Source: Planococcus citri (lineage: Eukaryota; Arthropoda; Insecta; Hemiptera; Pseudococcidae). Taken from it: 64,000 nucleotides of DNA. Location of the stretch: assembly GCF_950023065.1 (NCBI RefSeq), contig NC_088680.1:59929350-59993349 (forward strand), read 5' to 3'. The notes under the pieces are model-generated. The model worked only from the letters and a program-made list of their open reading frames with translations, did no database searches and was not told where the DNA came from. Both the position numbers and the translations under genes were made by a program. This document shows, in pieces, positions 24,250 to 35,958 of this stretch. The stretch's first letter is position 1, and each line of letters begins with the position of its first letter.

Positions 24250-24518
24250 ATAAGAATCGAATTCTATTTTTTCCTTCAGGATAAAAATGTGAAGAACCTT
24301 GCGTAGAACAATTCGCATTTTTTGTCAAGTCAACAAGCATCATAATTATTTGAAGATTTGAAATTATTCAACATTTGTGTGTCCATACTCCCCTTTCCAA
24401 AACATGTTCGAACCACTTCTGGCTAATTAGCATGAAAAATTTTGGAAGGAGGTCTGCGGTAAACAGTTGGGAAAATGTAGCGAAAATCAGTGAACAAAAT
24501 TTCATTCCCCCCCCCCTC

Positions 24519-25736
24519 ATAGCCCAGTCAAATTACGATTTGACCCGGACATAATTGGGATCAAAGGTTTTTTTTGCGAATATTGTCTAGGATGGTGTAG
24601 TGAACAACATACTAAAAGCCCCCGCCCCTACCCCTAGAGCTAATCCCCCCACAGTGGATCGAAGCCCCCCAAAATCAGTTTTTTGTCAAAAAATTACTTT
24701 TGAGTAAAATGAGCACTGATTATTTAATCTCTCCTCAAATACCTATCAAATGAGCTATCAACCAACTCCTCAGCCCCAAGGGGGGCGATACGACCCCTCA
24801 AAGTGATGTGATTTCAATAAGTTTACATTTCATGACTTTGGGACTTGAAACCGGTTCTAATAGATCAAATAGATAAAGTCAAACTTGGGGAATGAGATTA
24901 TTTTGGGACCTAAAGTCGACCCCTAGGGTGGGGGAGGGTCAAATTCGAAAATTATGGTAAGGTCATTTTTTTGGAGGGCCATAATATGGTCCCAAATGAA
25001 TGAAAATGGTCCAAAATCATATCATTGGTCAGTACCCCCATTGTGATTAACATATCCAAATTTCAGCTTCCTAGGTCATCCCCACTTCTTTTAAGGAGGA
25101 AAAAACCGAAAATAGGGGTAAAATAAGGGGTTTTTCACCTTAATTCCGCCTTAAATGGGGTGGGAATGACCTAGGAAGCTGAAATTTGGATATGTTGATC
25201 ACAATGGGAGTACTGACCGATGATATGATTTTGGACCATTTTCATTCATTTGGGACCATATTACGGCCCTCCAAAAAAATGACCTTACCATAATTTTCGA
25301 ATTTGACCCTCCCCCACCCTAGGGGTCGACTTTAGGTCCCAAAATAATCTCATTCCCCAAGTTTGACTTTATCTATTTGATCGATTAGAACCGGTTTCAA
25401 GTCCCAAAGTCATGAAATGTAAACTTATTGAAATCACATCACTTTGAGGGGTCGTAGCGCCCCCCTTGGGGCTGGGGAGTTAGTTGATAGCTCATTTGAT
25501 AGGTATTTGAGGAGAGATTAAATAATCAGTGCTGATTTTACTCAAAAGTAATTTTTTGACAAAAAACTGATTTTGGGGGGCTTTGATCCACTGTGGGGGG
25601 ATTAGCTCTAGGGGTATGGGCGGGAGCTTTTAGTATGTTGTTCACTACACCATCCTAGACAATATTCGCAAAAAAAACCTTTGATCCCAATTATGTCCGG
25701 GTTCACCCATTTTTTCCCGCTATTTGACTGGGCTAT
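24519..25736. mobile_element. Foldback element F3, nearly perfect hairpin
   Basis: The ends are ATAGCCCAGTCAAAT and ATTTGACTGGGCTAT. The arms of about 580 bp are almost identical around a loop near 25100-25140. Runs such as GACCCTCCCCCACCCTAGGG and their inverse can be matched base by base. Very few differences means a recent origin or arm correction. No open frame. It sits in an intron of gene B. Confidence 0.85.
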
Positions 25737-25881
25737 CACACGACAAATCACTTTGTCTTGCAACTGGGTATAAAGCTGGTGGAGAAATGAAGTAGTTACT
25801 CAGAACGACTTTGTGGAAGCGATACATGAACTCCATATTCAATAGGTGGGCAAGGTACAATATACACTTATCTATACTAAC

Positions 25882-26293
25882 CTCCTTCAGAACGTTGTTC
25901 AAGTTCTGTATTCTTATCGTGACTGTCATTCGACTTTTCTCCCAAAGAGGTACTCAAATTTGTGTTACCAACATCTTCGACAATATTTTGAGCAGTTTCT
26001 ACGAGCGCAACTGAAAAACAAAATTACTGCTATGAGCCCAAAGTAGTTTTCCTATAACTTGATTTTGAGTTTCAATTACGTATGTAGGTACATTTAAATG
26101 GTGCCAGAGAATGTCAGTTTCACTAAAAAAAACATGAAAATATTAATAAATTACCAACCTTCATCAGAAATAAATTCTTCAAGTTGTTCCTCCGAATTAT
26201 GAGGGTTGTTGCTCGATATTTGTCGAGGAAGCCTGGACGCCTTTGCATAATGGTGATCTTCAGTAATATTTTCAATCAATTCAGAGAGCGAAG
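25882..26293 (-). pseudogene. Two acidic phase-1 exons of gene B
   Basis: Exons 26293-26159 and 26010-25882 each start after a TTTTTCAG or CTGAAAAAC-type acceptor, carry a whole number of codons (45 and 43), enter and leave in phase 1, and end in Glu/Gly before a GTTGGT or GTTAGT donor. They read SLSELIENITED and ALVETAQNIVED at their starts and resemble the acidic exon of gene A. Both remain open, although the gene is broken elsewhere. Confidence 0.6.
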
Positions 26294-26407
26294 CTGAAAA
26301 ACAAATAAATTAGTGAGCTCAAAGTTGTTTCTTCTCAGGAAGAAAAAATCCATAGGTTTCTTTTCTCTTCGAGTTGAACCTTACTCTTCAAATTTCTGAA
26401 TCATAGC

Positions 26408-26599
26408 TGTGATAGCGCATTTAGGCGCTATTCGTTACGGCAACACTGCCGTACCTCGTTATCGTCAGTTTAGATGATATTTCATCAGATTATGTTTACG
26501 TTCGAATAGTTTAAAATGTACGAATGCGTTCGCGTGTTATTTTATTATTTTTTAATGAATAAATATGAATAATCGACGATCTTTTATTGAGTTATAATA
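26408..26599 (+). repeat. 5' LTR
   Basis: 192 bp, beginning TGTGATAGCGC and ending GAGTTATAATA. It includes AATAAA near 26557 as a possible poly(A) signal. Identical to 30386-30577 on reading. Confidence 0.9.
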
Positions 26600-26600
26600 T

Positions 26601-26612
26601 TGGCGCAGTCGG
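26601..26612 (+). other. Primer binding site, tRNA-Ser type
   Basis: TGGCGCAGTCGG lies one base after the 5' LTR. Its first 11 bases are the complement of the 3' end CGACTGCGCCA expected for insect tRNA-Ser. Confidence 0.75.
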
Positions 26613-26634
26613 TAGTGTAGTTCGCGACGTAATT

Positions 26635-28651
26635 ATGGATGCCCAGACAGCTGCAGCGATTCTACAATCGCTCACCGAACAGAGTAAAGCTCTAACAAAT
26701 GCTGTGGCAAGATTAGCCGAATCTTCCGTTACCACCAGCGATGTTTTGAACACCACTATGTCCGGTGGCAGCAATTCTTCAGCTCCGATCGTCCGACTAC
26801 ACAAGTATGATGAACAAAACGAAAGCTTTGAGAATTTTATCTCTAGACTAGAAGTTTATTTCAACGCTTATCATACGGCAACCGACAAGAAAGCTTCAAC
26901 CTTGTTGAACTCACTGTCACCGAAGATGTTCGCTTTGGTAAAAAAATCTAGTCTATCCAGAGGACATTAAAACGGCATCATACGCTACCTTGAAAAAACT
27001 CATCGAAGATAAGGTCTGCCCTAAACGACTTAAAATTCCAGCTCGACACGCGTTCTTAAATCGCAAGCAACGTGAAGGTGAATCTGTATCCGACTACATC
27101 ACCGAGCTGCGAAAATTAGCTGTTGACTGTAAGTACGCCAACGAATTTTTAAACGAAATGCTACGCGATGTATTCGTCAGTGGACTACGTTCGAAACCCA
27201 TCCTTGATCGTCTTTTCGAAGAAGATGATATTCCGCTTGACAAAACCTTGAGTATCGCTCAAGCGATTGAACGTGCGTTAGCTAGTACCAACGAAATTCT
27301 CTCACCGGCAGTATCCGATGCTCCAGTTCACAAGTTACAAAATCAAAACCAGAACCGCAGTCGTTTCAAGAAGAAAACGTATTCGTCTGACAACGGTGGT
27401 CAATCTCAAGGCGCGACAACTACTCAGTGTATTCGTTGTGGTTTGAATAACCATACTGCGGCTAATTGTATGAAGAAGAATTTACGTTGTAATTTCTGCA
27501 AAGCTCAAGGTCATGTCGCCGAAGTTTGTTTTAAAAAGAAACGCGCCGCTGAAACGAAACCAGCCGACGAGTCTACGTCTACGAAAACAAACTCCAACGC
27601 CAAACCGAAAGGTGTGAAATCTGTTTCGAAGTACAACGACGTTAGCGACGATGACGATTACAACGTTTTGACCTTACCTGTTCGAACTGTTCATTCGTGC
27701 TCCGTGCAAGATGACGAGTCTCCAGTTATGATCAACGTTAAAATCAACGATAATCCGACCAAAATGGAAGTAGATTGCGGTAGTCTTCGTTCGATTATGA
27801 GTAAATCGATTTTCTGCAGTCTTGGTGGCAATTTATCTACGTTACAGCCGACCAACGACGTCTTCAAAGACTATACCGGTCACGTCTTTCATCCAATCGG
27901 TGTCGCTCATGTTCCAGTTAAATACAACGACAAATCTACAAAGCTGACTCTCCACGTTATCAACGAAAACTTACCTGCTCTTCTTGGTCGAGACGGTATG
28001 CGAGAGTTGGAAATTTATCTCAGCAATATTCATTCCGTTCAGCGCTCCGATCTACCTACACCAGTGGCCCAACGATTAGAAGCCCTGTTAGAAAAGTATT
28101 CGTGCGTTTTTGAGCCTACCATCGGTGAAATTAAAGACCACGTCGAATCGTTACACTTCAAACCAGACGCTGAACCGAAATTCCTGAAAGCTCGACCCGT
28201 ACCGATCGCTCTACGGTCCAAAATTGAGGACGAGTTAGATCGTTTAGTCGCCAACGGAGTTCTCGAAAAAGTTGAAACCAGCGAATGGGCTTCGCCGATC
28301 GTACCAGTCGTTAAAAAGAACGCTGTTCCCATTACAGGCGATTACAGTGGAACCGTTAATCCACAAATATTCATCGACCAATACCCGTTTCCTGGCTACG
28401 ACGAAATTACAACGCAAATGTCCAAAGAAGAAGGCTCCGAAGTTCACTCGTCAGTACTCGATGTTTATTCGGCGTTCCTGCACATGCCAACTGACGAAAA
28501 GACAAGCGACGCTCTCGTTATCAACACGCACCGCGGACTTTATCGCCCGAAACGAATTTTCTTCGGCGTGGGTTCAGCTCCGGCGTGGGTTCAGCTCCGG
28601 CAAAGTTCCAAAAATGGATGGATGGAAAATTCCGCCGTAAAGGTCGCGTAG
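26635..28651 (+). pseudogene. gag, protease and start of reverse transcriptase (broken)
   Basis: ATG at 26635 opens a Gag-like region that shifts frame near 26945 in a run of seven A. The second frame continues with Gag, two CCHC zinc knuckles (CIRCGLNNHTAANC and CNFCKAQGHVAEVC, about 27430-27530), a protease-like region in which the expected DTG/DSG reads DCG, and the first RT blocks (KARPVPIALR, EWASPIVPVVKK). The RT fingers are shortened, and a 17 bp tandem duplication at about 28564-28600 (GGCGTGGGTTCAGCTCC twice) throws the frame. The copy cannot make a full Pol. Confidence 0.8.
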
Positions 28652-29205
28652 TTGTGCACGACGATATTCATCTCTCAGCAGCCAGCATCGAAGAACATTT
28701 TCGTCTGTTGGAAGACACTCTTCGAATCTGCAAAGAAGCTAATTTACGCTTGAACCGTTCGAAATGCCGTTTCTTCGAACGCAAAGTAAAGTTTGTTGGA
28801 TACACGATCGACGCAAATGGAGTTCACGAGACAGACGATAAAGTTTTAGCAGTTCTCAACGTTCCTGCACCCACCAACCCAATGGAGGTGAAATCGTTTC
28901 TTGGTCTCGTCGGTTTTTACTCGAAGTTTGTCCCTCATCTGGCGACAATAGCAGCTCCGTTACATCGTTTAACTCGTCAAAGCGAAGATTTCATCTGGAC
29001 AGACGAATGCGAACAAAGTTTCCAGCATGTCAAACAAGAAATTGCGTCAGAACGTATACTCACTCGCTACGATCCGAAAAAACCAATCATTTTGTCCGTC
29101 GACGCCAGTCCAGTTGGACTCGGTGCAGTAATCGCTCATGGAAACACGTTCCATTCTCGATGGTCTACGCGCAGGAAAAATCTACAATTCGCCTTACACC
29201 TGTGA
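28585..29205 (+). pseudogene. RT palm/thumb and truncated RNase H
   Basis: Continues RT after the duplication: HDDI in place of the usual Y[LV]DDI, then RLNRSKCRFF, FVGYTID and the SFLGLVGFYSKFVPHL block typical of Ty3/gypsy. RNase H begins with SVDASPVGLGAVI and is cut soon afterwards near 29140, where sequence passes straight to the pre-integrase region in another frame. Confidence 0.75.
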
Positions 29206-30367
29206 AGGTGACATTTTATTCATGGGTATGCGCGTCTACGTTCCGTCTGCTCTGCGCTCATCGGTTCTTCAAGAACTTCATAAAGGCCACATCGGCGCAT
29301 CGAAAATGAAATCGCTCGCTCGATCACATGTATATTGGCCTAAAATCGACAAAGACATCGAAAACATCACGAAGTAATGTCAATCCTGCGTCGAAAACGC
29401 AAGTGACCCGAAGAAGACTTCTCATTATTCGTGGGAACCAGCGTCCGCGCCTATGGAGCGCGTTCATATTGATTTTGCGACCATCAACGGTAAAATTTTA
29501 TTTTTGATCGTTGATGCATTCTCGAAGTGGGTCGAAGTCGATATCGTCCCCTCTACGTCATCGAAGTCTGCGATTTCAAGCTTGGAATCGTTTTTCACCA
29601 CGTTTGGTATTGCTCAAACAGTAGTCTCCGATAACGGAACGGCGTTTACAAGTTCCGAGTTCAAGGAATTCGCAGAGAATGTCGGTTTCTGCCATAAAAC
29701 GCGTGCTCCGTTTCACCCAGCAACCAATGGCCAAGTCGAACGTTTTGTGGCCACTGTAAAAAATTCGTTGAAAAGGTTGCCTGGCACTGATTTGCAGCAG
29801 AAGCTGAATGAAGCGTTATTTGTGATCCGCCGAGCTCCGCATACAACAACGGGAATTTCTCCAGCCAAACGCTTCTTGGGCCGTGAGCTAAATTCTCCGT
29901 TAAATTTATCCGCCGTTGCCAAGGCAAAGTCGAAGCCAACGCCGATCTCTCGACCTCCAGTCTCGTTTTCCGAGGGGGAAAGAGTAGCGGCTCGTAATTA
30001 TTCTCGTCACCAAGGGAAAAAGTGGCTGATTGGAAAAATCGTCAGTAAAGACGGCGAAGTTAATTACACGGTATCAGTTAACGATTCGCTTCATCGATTT
30101 CATGTCGACCAACTGAGAAAGATCGATCAAAACATATCGCCGACAGGAATCGTTCCTATATTTTTCCCAGCCAAACGAAGCGAGTCGCCGGAACCTCCAC
30201 AAGATCCAGGAGAATCGCCGGTACCTCAGCGAGAACCTAGAGAACCGCCGAAATCGCCACCGCCTGTCGTCAGAAGATCAAAGCCGCCTGTCGTCAGAAA
30301 ATCGAAGCCGTCTGTCATCAGGAAATCATCGCGATCTCGACGCCAGCCTAATCGATTAAACCTCTAG
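29138..30367 (+). pseudogene. Integrase (HHCC plus DDE core), with stop
   Basis: The zinc-binding part reads LHKGHIGASKMKSLARSHVY before a TAA at 29375-29377 that falls between the His and Cys pairs. After the stop the frame stays open from MERVHIDFATING (29453), with the core acidic residues in HIDFA, SDNGTAF and QVERF. A chromatin-facing tail rich in Pro, Ser and Arg ends at 30367. The core is well preserved compared with RT and RNase H. Confidence 0.8.
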
Positions 30368-30371
30368 TTCT

Positions 30372-30385
30372 CAAGAGGGGGAAGA
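30372..30385 (+). other. Polypurine tract
   Basis: AAGAGGGGGAAGA directly precedes the 3' LTR, as needed for plus-strand priming. Confidence 0.8.
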
Positions 30386-30577
30386 TGTGATAGCGCATTT
30401 AGGCGCTATTCGTTACGGCAACACTGCCGTACCTCGTTATCGTCAGTTTAGATGATATTTCATCAGATTATGTTTACGTTCGAATAGTTTAAAATGTACG
30501 AATGCGTTCGCGTGTTATTTTATTATTTTTTAATGAATAAATATGAATAATCGACGATCTTTTATTGAGTTATAATA
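30386..30577 (+). repeat. 3' LTR
   Basis: 192 bp, TGTGATAGCGC to GAGTTATAATA, the same as the 5' LTR, followed by the ATAGC target duplication. Confidence 0.9.
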
Positions 30578-32793
30578 ATAGCTTTCATGAAAATAATGAA
30601 AAACTATACATACGTCACCGGTTACCTCATACAAACGGGTTTCCTTGTCGCTCATCCTGTGTTATCTCATCAAATAACAATAAGCATAATTGGATGCAAA
30701 ACCAAGTAATTTGTTAATCTCATTTTTTGGACGAGGGGGGAGGGGGAATCAGGTTATTTATTCAGTTGTTTCTTTCGAAAAAGAGGGACTTCAGCGATTT
30801 AAATTTGTCTGGTAGGTAGTATTTCGAGTTAACACTTAACAGTGTACGAATATACGAATAATGTAGTCTTGAGGAGAAGAAAAAAAACCACTTCTTTTCA
30901 AGGAAGGACGTAAAATGTTGAAGAAATTTCAAGACTTTTTTGCAATTTTATGCTTGGAAAATTACCACTTGATACCATCAACACAATCATTCATCTCTTC
31001 TACCCTTAAAACTGACACTTTCTTAAGTAGATACTTTCTTTTGAAACAAAAACACATACTTAATTATGATTTTGGTACCTTGTGCTAAGTATCTACTGCC
31101 CTCTTCTTCAGAAAATGTTTCAAATGGTCCCTCCGGTATTTCTAGGGGAGGCATACTCGAATCTGTAGAGTAACCATCTTCGTCGGCAACCTTTTCGACA
31201 GATTCTACGAGTGCTACTGAAACACAGAATTAGAAACACTAAAATAAACAGTATATACTAAGGGTAAGCTCAAAGTTGCTACAAATTTTGTTTGGCGACG
31301 AAACCAAGGGATCAGGGGTGGCAGGGCCAGCTTGCTCCCTGGGTATCTAGAAAGTTGGAAAAGTTGGCAAATTCGTATTTTTTGTTGGAAGTTGGCAAAG
31401 TTAACATTTCACTAATCTCTGAATAAAATAAATAAATTAACACAATAAATTATTAAAAATTTACGAGAATTTCCAACTGTTTAGAATCGCTTGAAAATGC
31501 CTACTGACGGCCTGAGTAAAATTTTTCAAAAAAATGTAAAATTGGCTACAAAAATTGACAATTTTTGTGATTTAAACGCGTCACTTACGCGAAATTGTGC
31601 AAAAGGAAATTGAAAGATTGTTGACAAAACAAACGTTAAAGCTGGAAAGTTTACAGGAATTTCAAAGTTTTAAAAATTCCAATGGTGGAAAAATTGCCTT
31701 CTGATTTTTAAAAATACGTAATCTTGTTCCAAATTGATATTTCTAAAAAACTGCCCTTCAGATTCAAAAAATATTTATCGCAAAATAAACATGAGTAGGC
31801 ATCGTACGGTACTAACCAAAGCATCTCTCGTCTAGTCGCTCTATTCCTTTTTTCAATTCGGCTACAGTGTCTTACAGAAGTGAACAACAGTTTCTTAATC
31901 TGAGAACTTCAGATCGAAGATTACCTAAATCAAAACCAAAATGATCAAATCATGTTAAGTTAGTCATCGAAGATGATACTCAATATAGCAAAGTAGGTAC
32001 CTATACTATGATGAAAAATTATGTATTTTACCTTGGACGACAGGGCTGTATATCGCATTTTTCGATGTATTTTCATTCAACGTTGGGTTGGAAATGTTGA
32101 TGGAATTTAGACTAGATTGTAAACTGTTGTTAGTTGAAGGTCCGAAGCCATGTTTCACTTTTGGTTGCAATGTTGGAACACTGATTGTCTGTATCAATAA
32201 TTTACGTTGAATTGAGATTCGATAATCGTCAGGTTTAAAGTGTCTGTCACAAAGGCGAAAATGCGGTTTTATCTTATCAAAAGCTAAGTCGCAGAAGGTA
32301 GCCCACTGCTGTCGAGTGTCAACATCACTTGGAAAACTGGAATTTCAAAACACGTCAATATATAGAATGCCTGCTTTTTGACATGATATCAACACTTGTA
32401 TTGAGTTCATCAGTTCATGTGCTCATCAAAATTACCCGTTATCTACCTGAAAAATTCGTTGGCTGAGACATATCCACATACAATGCAAACGTCTTCATCT
32501 TTCTTGAATAGCTCCTCAATTTCTGTTTCAATTTCGTAAGGCTCACTGAAATTATTCAGTGTTATAACAACTGATCCGAATGAAACATCAAAAGGTGATC
32601 CGATGCCAAAAAATTATCGGAATAAAATATTAAAAATAGCAATAGTGTTTTTAATCAGGTTCACATACCTTCTATGTCCAGATGGACAAGCATTATCTCC
32701 GAACTGTCTCGAGTTATGGTTTGTAAACTGATGTGAGGCAGAATGACTGCTGCCGATGTTATGCACTCGTCTCGCGGATTCCTCTAAATTCAT

Positions 32794-33330
32794 ATTGATA
32801 TAACATGAGAACTTCGGTGAAATTACACAACAATTCCACTTTGTTTCAAATTAACGTCTTCCGAACAATCATTTTTCACTGAATGAATTTTTGCAGCGAA
32901 TGCACATAGTCTTTTACTCAATATCTCGTACAAGAAATTGCGCGTTGATACGTTTGCAAAAAAGTTCTCTGTATCACCTATGCAACCACAATACAATCAC
33001 TATTTGAATATTTTTAACAACATTGTGCGCGCGTCACTGGCATGATTATTACAGTGATAAGAACATGGATATCTACTCATCCAGGTACCTGAACCTATAC
33101 CTATTCATGTACTTTTAACGATGAAGCAGTGCACAATTCGCAACTTGTTCTCTCTGAACGTCTGATTTCTCAAACTTACACCCTTTTGAAATGATATGTA
33201 CATACAGTGAAAAATCTATTTCTGCATAATTATTTCTGCATAGGCAACATAATTCACACCAAATTCTCATTTTCTAGACTTTTCACTGCCTGTGGTGTGC
33301 TCATATTTTTAAATAGGTACCAAATAAATG
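32794..33330 (-). promoter_or_regulatory. Conserved 5' flank of gene B
   Basis: Blocks shared with the other family 5' flanks: GCAGCGAATGCACATAGTC near 32896, CACAATACAATCACT near 32988, and GAAGCAGTGCACAATTCGCA near 33124. Paralogy with the gene D flank continues to about 33550 (AGAAAAGGGTATGG near 33390). Confidence 0.45.
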
Positions 33331-35480
33331 CAACACTACATAATATTAATTTCTCCATCAATAGCTGAAAATATTGCAGACAAAATGTAGAAAAGGGTAT
33401 GGTGAGGTGGTTTAATCTGCATATGCAATCGACGAAAAAAATGTAAAAAGTAAGGCATCGGTCATCACCTCATCGCATTAACTATCGTTCTAAGTAAAAA
33501 TAAGTACGTATTTTGTAAATTTAGAATTTTTTAAATCTAAATTTTGAGATTGGGATAACTCTTTTCCAAGCTGAAAAAGCATATCATAGGTATCTCCCAC
33601 GCCTCAACACCAAATTTTGAGCTACTAGTCAACGTTGAATCGAGGGAATAGGTATCTACCTAGTGCAGGTTTAGTGCATTAATTCCTTGTGAAAATATAA
33701 TTTAGGTAAACTTAAAAAAGGGGCATTATACCCTTCCTTCCACCCACACACACACACACACACACACGATTTCAACTACTTTCGAGCGTATTTGAGGTCT
33801 CCAGCAGGAGTTGATTTTTTTTCAATGCTGCAGTAGAGGGATTAATTCAGAAAGCGCTTGAATCAGTCCAGATTTGAAATAAATTTTTCTGTTCTCGATG
33901 GTAAATAGTACAAGAAATACATAATCACTTAAAGTATCATGAATACAGTGAAAAATGATGTTGTTATTTATACGCGCGTAAAAATGTCTCAAATCTTTAA
34001 AAAATTGATGGAATTTTAGAAAACAATCAAAAATTGAGATATGTTTCAAAATCTAAACGAAAGATTGCGAAAAACTGTCTAATTACGTAGATTATTGAAA
34101 CCCACCATTTAATTTTTTTTAAACCAACATCATAAATTAAGGTAAGTTTTGTTAAAATTGCTTGAAAACTCGTTATTAAAACGTCGCGTCATAAAAATAG
34201 TTTAGGTAGATAAATGAACTGAAAATTGATGTATCATCCCAAAAGTTGGGCGAAATATTACAAAAATGCTCAAATATTCTAAAAAAATTAGTGAAAACTA
34301 CGAAAAGGTGATCAAATTAATTATTGAAATGGAACGAAATGATGAAAAATACGCATGAAGTATTTTTAAAACTGCGAAATTAGCACAATAATCACCCGAA
34401 TTGATAAAAAAAAAAAATCGCTAAAATGTCGTAAAAATTGTCAAAAATTACATGAGAAAAATGATTCGAATCACAAATCAAATCGCAAAATTTTTGATCA
34501 AAATTTTGATTCAAATCGTCCTCAAGCATGGCTCCCATATCAAAATTAAAATAGGGAGATGGAGGTGATTATTGATCACATGTTAATGGGGCTACCTAAT
34601 AAAGGTTTTCCACTCGAAAGTGGATGCTTGTCTTGAGCAAGTAGGATGTGGGTATACTCGTAAGATAAGTAGGTATTAGGAATTAAGGGATAATGAATAG
34701 AATGAGACTACAGGGAAAAAGGAAAATGTACAAATTGTAGGAAATAAGGAGAGAAAACCTAGCAACTAAGTAAAACATATACTTACTATTTTGCTCAATG
34801 TTTTATTAAATTTCCATTATCCAGATTAATTAAATGGTATCAGGATAACAGGTACTTTTGAAAAATAAGCCAAAAGGGAATGAGAAAACCTCATTTTATA
34901 AATTTAATTCAAATAATATAAGAAAAACGATTAAACTAAAAAATTATCTTGAATTACGTTAATATGTTCATAATGAAACAATATCTCGAAATATCAAGAA
35001 TTTAGATCAATTTACTTATAATCAAATTACCCATCTCTCAAAACTTATATTCTAAAAGGGGGTTAACTTTCCTAGGGAAGCGAATATATTCGCCCCTGCG
35101 ATCCTCTTGATATCGAAGTCCTTGGAAAATCTTGATATGTCAATTAAACTCAAATAAATTAAGAGAGTTTCTTCAAATCATAAATCTTTTTATTTCATAA
35201 CTCGAAAAATCAAATAAATCATTTAACTCGAATTTAAACACTCGAAATTCAAAACATATAAAAATATTAAAAATACACAAAAAATATTAAGTACACATAG
35301 CAGGTACAAAATTGTAAAACGACTGTACTCTTACTAGAATAAAATCAAACTAAGTATATCGAAACCTCCAAAAGTTGAACAGATCTCTCGAATAATCTTA
35401 TCTTTTAAATATAGGTAGGTACCTCAATTTTTTACACCATAGGAAGGGATACAATAGGTACAAATTTCTAATGAACTAGG
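33331..35480. other. Intergenic between genes C and B, no gene seen
   Basis: AT-rich. Contains a (CA)n microsatellite at 33745-33768 and scattered GATTCGAATCA-like text at about 34450-34520. Near 35480-35517 the CATTTTATTAAATAAATACA block matches the family 3' flank and provides AATAAA on the minus strand for gene C. The 75-codon open frame at 33822-34049 has no recognisable domain. Confidence 0.4.
33745..33768. repeat. (CA)n microsatellite
   Basis: An uninterrupted run of about twelve CA units. Confidence 0.9.
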
Positions 35481-35517
35481 TGATACATTTTATTAAATAA
35501 ATACAATTTTCACAACC

Positions 35518-35958
35518 CTATATACGAGATGTAATATCGGGTTTTTTAACCATGAAGATACATTTTTTGCCACATGATTGGCAACGAAACGGCGGTTTCT
35601 GACCAGAATCTACCCTCAAGTGGTAAATTATGGATTTTTTATCGTTAAACATTTTCTCGCAAGCAACACACTCAAAACAAGTGGCATCCGCATGAAAACG
35701 TCGTTCGTGCTTTAATTTACTTTTATAGTGCTTGAATCGTGCATCACAAATGACGCATTTGTAGGGTTTCTGTTCCGTATGAGATGCTTGATGTTTAATG
35801 AAGTACCATTTCAAAGCATACCGTTTGCCACACTTTCGGCACTGAAACCGCTTCAAATGGTCTCGCGGGTGTTGAAACCAACGCCATGCCTTGGAAAACG
35901 TTTTATCGCAAATATTGCAACGGTATGCAGGTGAATCTCGTGTCAATGCTTCTGGTAC
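35518..35958 (-). CDS. Gene C finger exon, shortened
   Basis: Acceptor CCTGCAG precedes 35958. Fingers CNICDKTF, CRKCGKRY, CVICDARF and CVACEKMF are followed by CQSCGKK and an abrupt change to unrelated sequence ending ITSRI and a stop. The change point runs into sequence that in other units is 3' flank (compare 14260 and 1340), so the exon lost fingers 5-7 by deletion. Contact residues differ strongly from the other copies (finger 2: L/W/Y/K at -1/2/3/6). Confidence 0.75.
   Translation of the reverse strand, partial: VPEALTRDSPAYRCNICDKTFSKAWRWFQHPRDHLKRFQCRKCGKRYALKWYFIKHQASHTEQKPYKCVICDARFKHYKSKLKHERRFHADATCFECVACEKMFNDKKSIIYHLRVDSGQKPPFRCQSCGKKCIFMVKKPDITSRI

Larger units (their letters stand above)
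26403..30582 (+). mobile_element. Ty3/gypsy LTR retrotransposon, recent but defective
   Basis: Five-base target duplication ATAGC (26403-26407 and 30578-30582), two 192 bp LTRs with no difference I can find, a tRNA-Ser-type primer site and a polypurine tract. The gene order gag, protease, RT, RNase H, integrase is that of Ty3/gypsy. The total of about 4.2 kb is short for an intact element, and several frameshifts, a stop and an RNase H truncation are visible. It lies antisense in an intron of gene B. Confidence 0.9.
22404..32793 (-). pseudogene. Gene B: decayed THAP / C2H2 family member
   Basis: Exons can be placed at 32793-32669, 32545-32447, 32336-32032, 31924-31817, 31216-31100, 26293-26159, 26010-25882, 24004-23868, 23784-23643, 23550-23416 and 23027-22404. 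Start codon, THAP residues (CIVCGY, CDRHFKPDDY) and most splice sites survive. Three lesions break it: an in-frame TAA at 31874-31872 in the coiled-coil exon; a 4 nt insertion in the 24004-23868 exon (137 nt, where paralogues have 133 or 139); and a 2 nt insertion near 22770 that splits the finger exon into two frames. The 31216-31100 exon would need a GC donor. A retrotransposon (26403-30582, opposite strand) and foldback F3 sit in its introns. A truncated THAP-only product ending in the coiled coil is possible. Confidence 0.75.
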
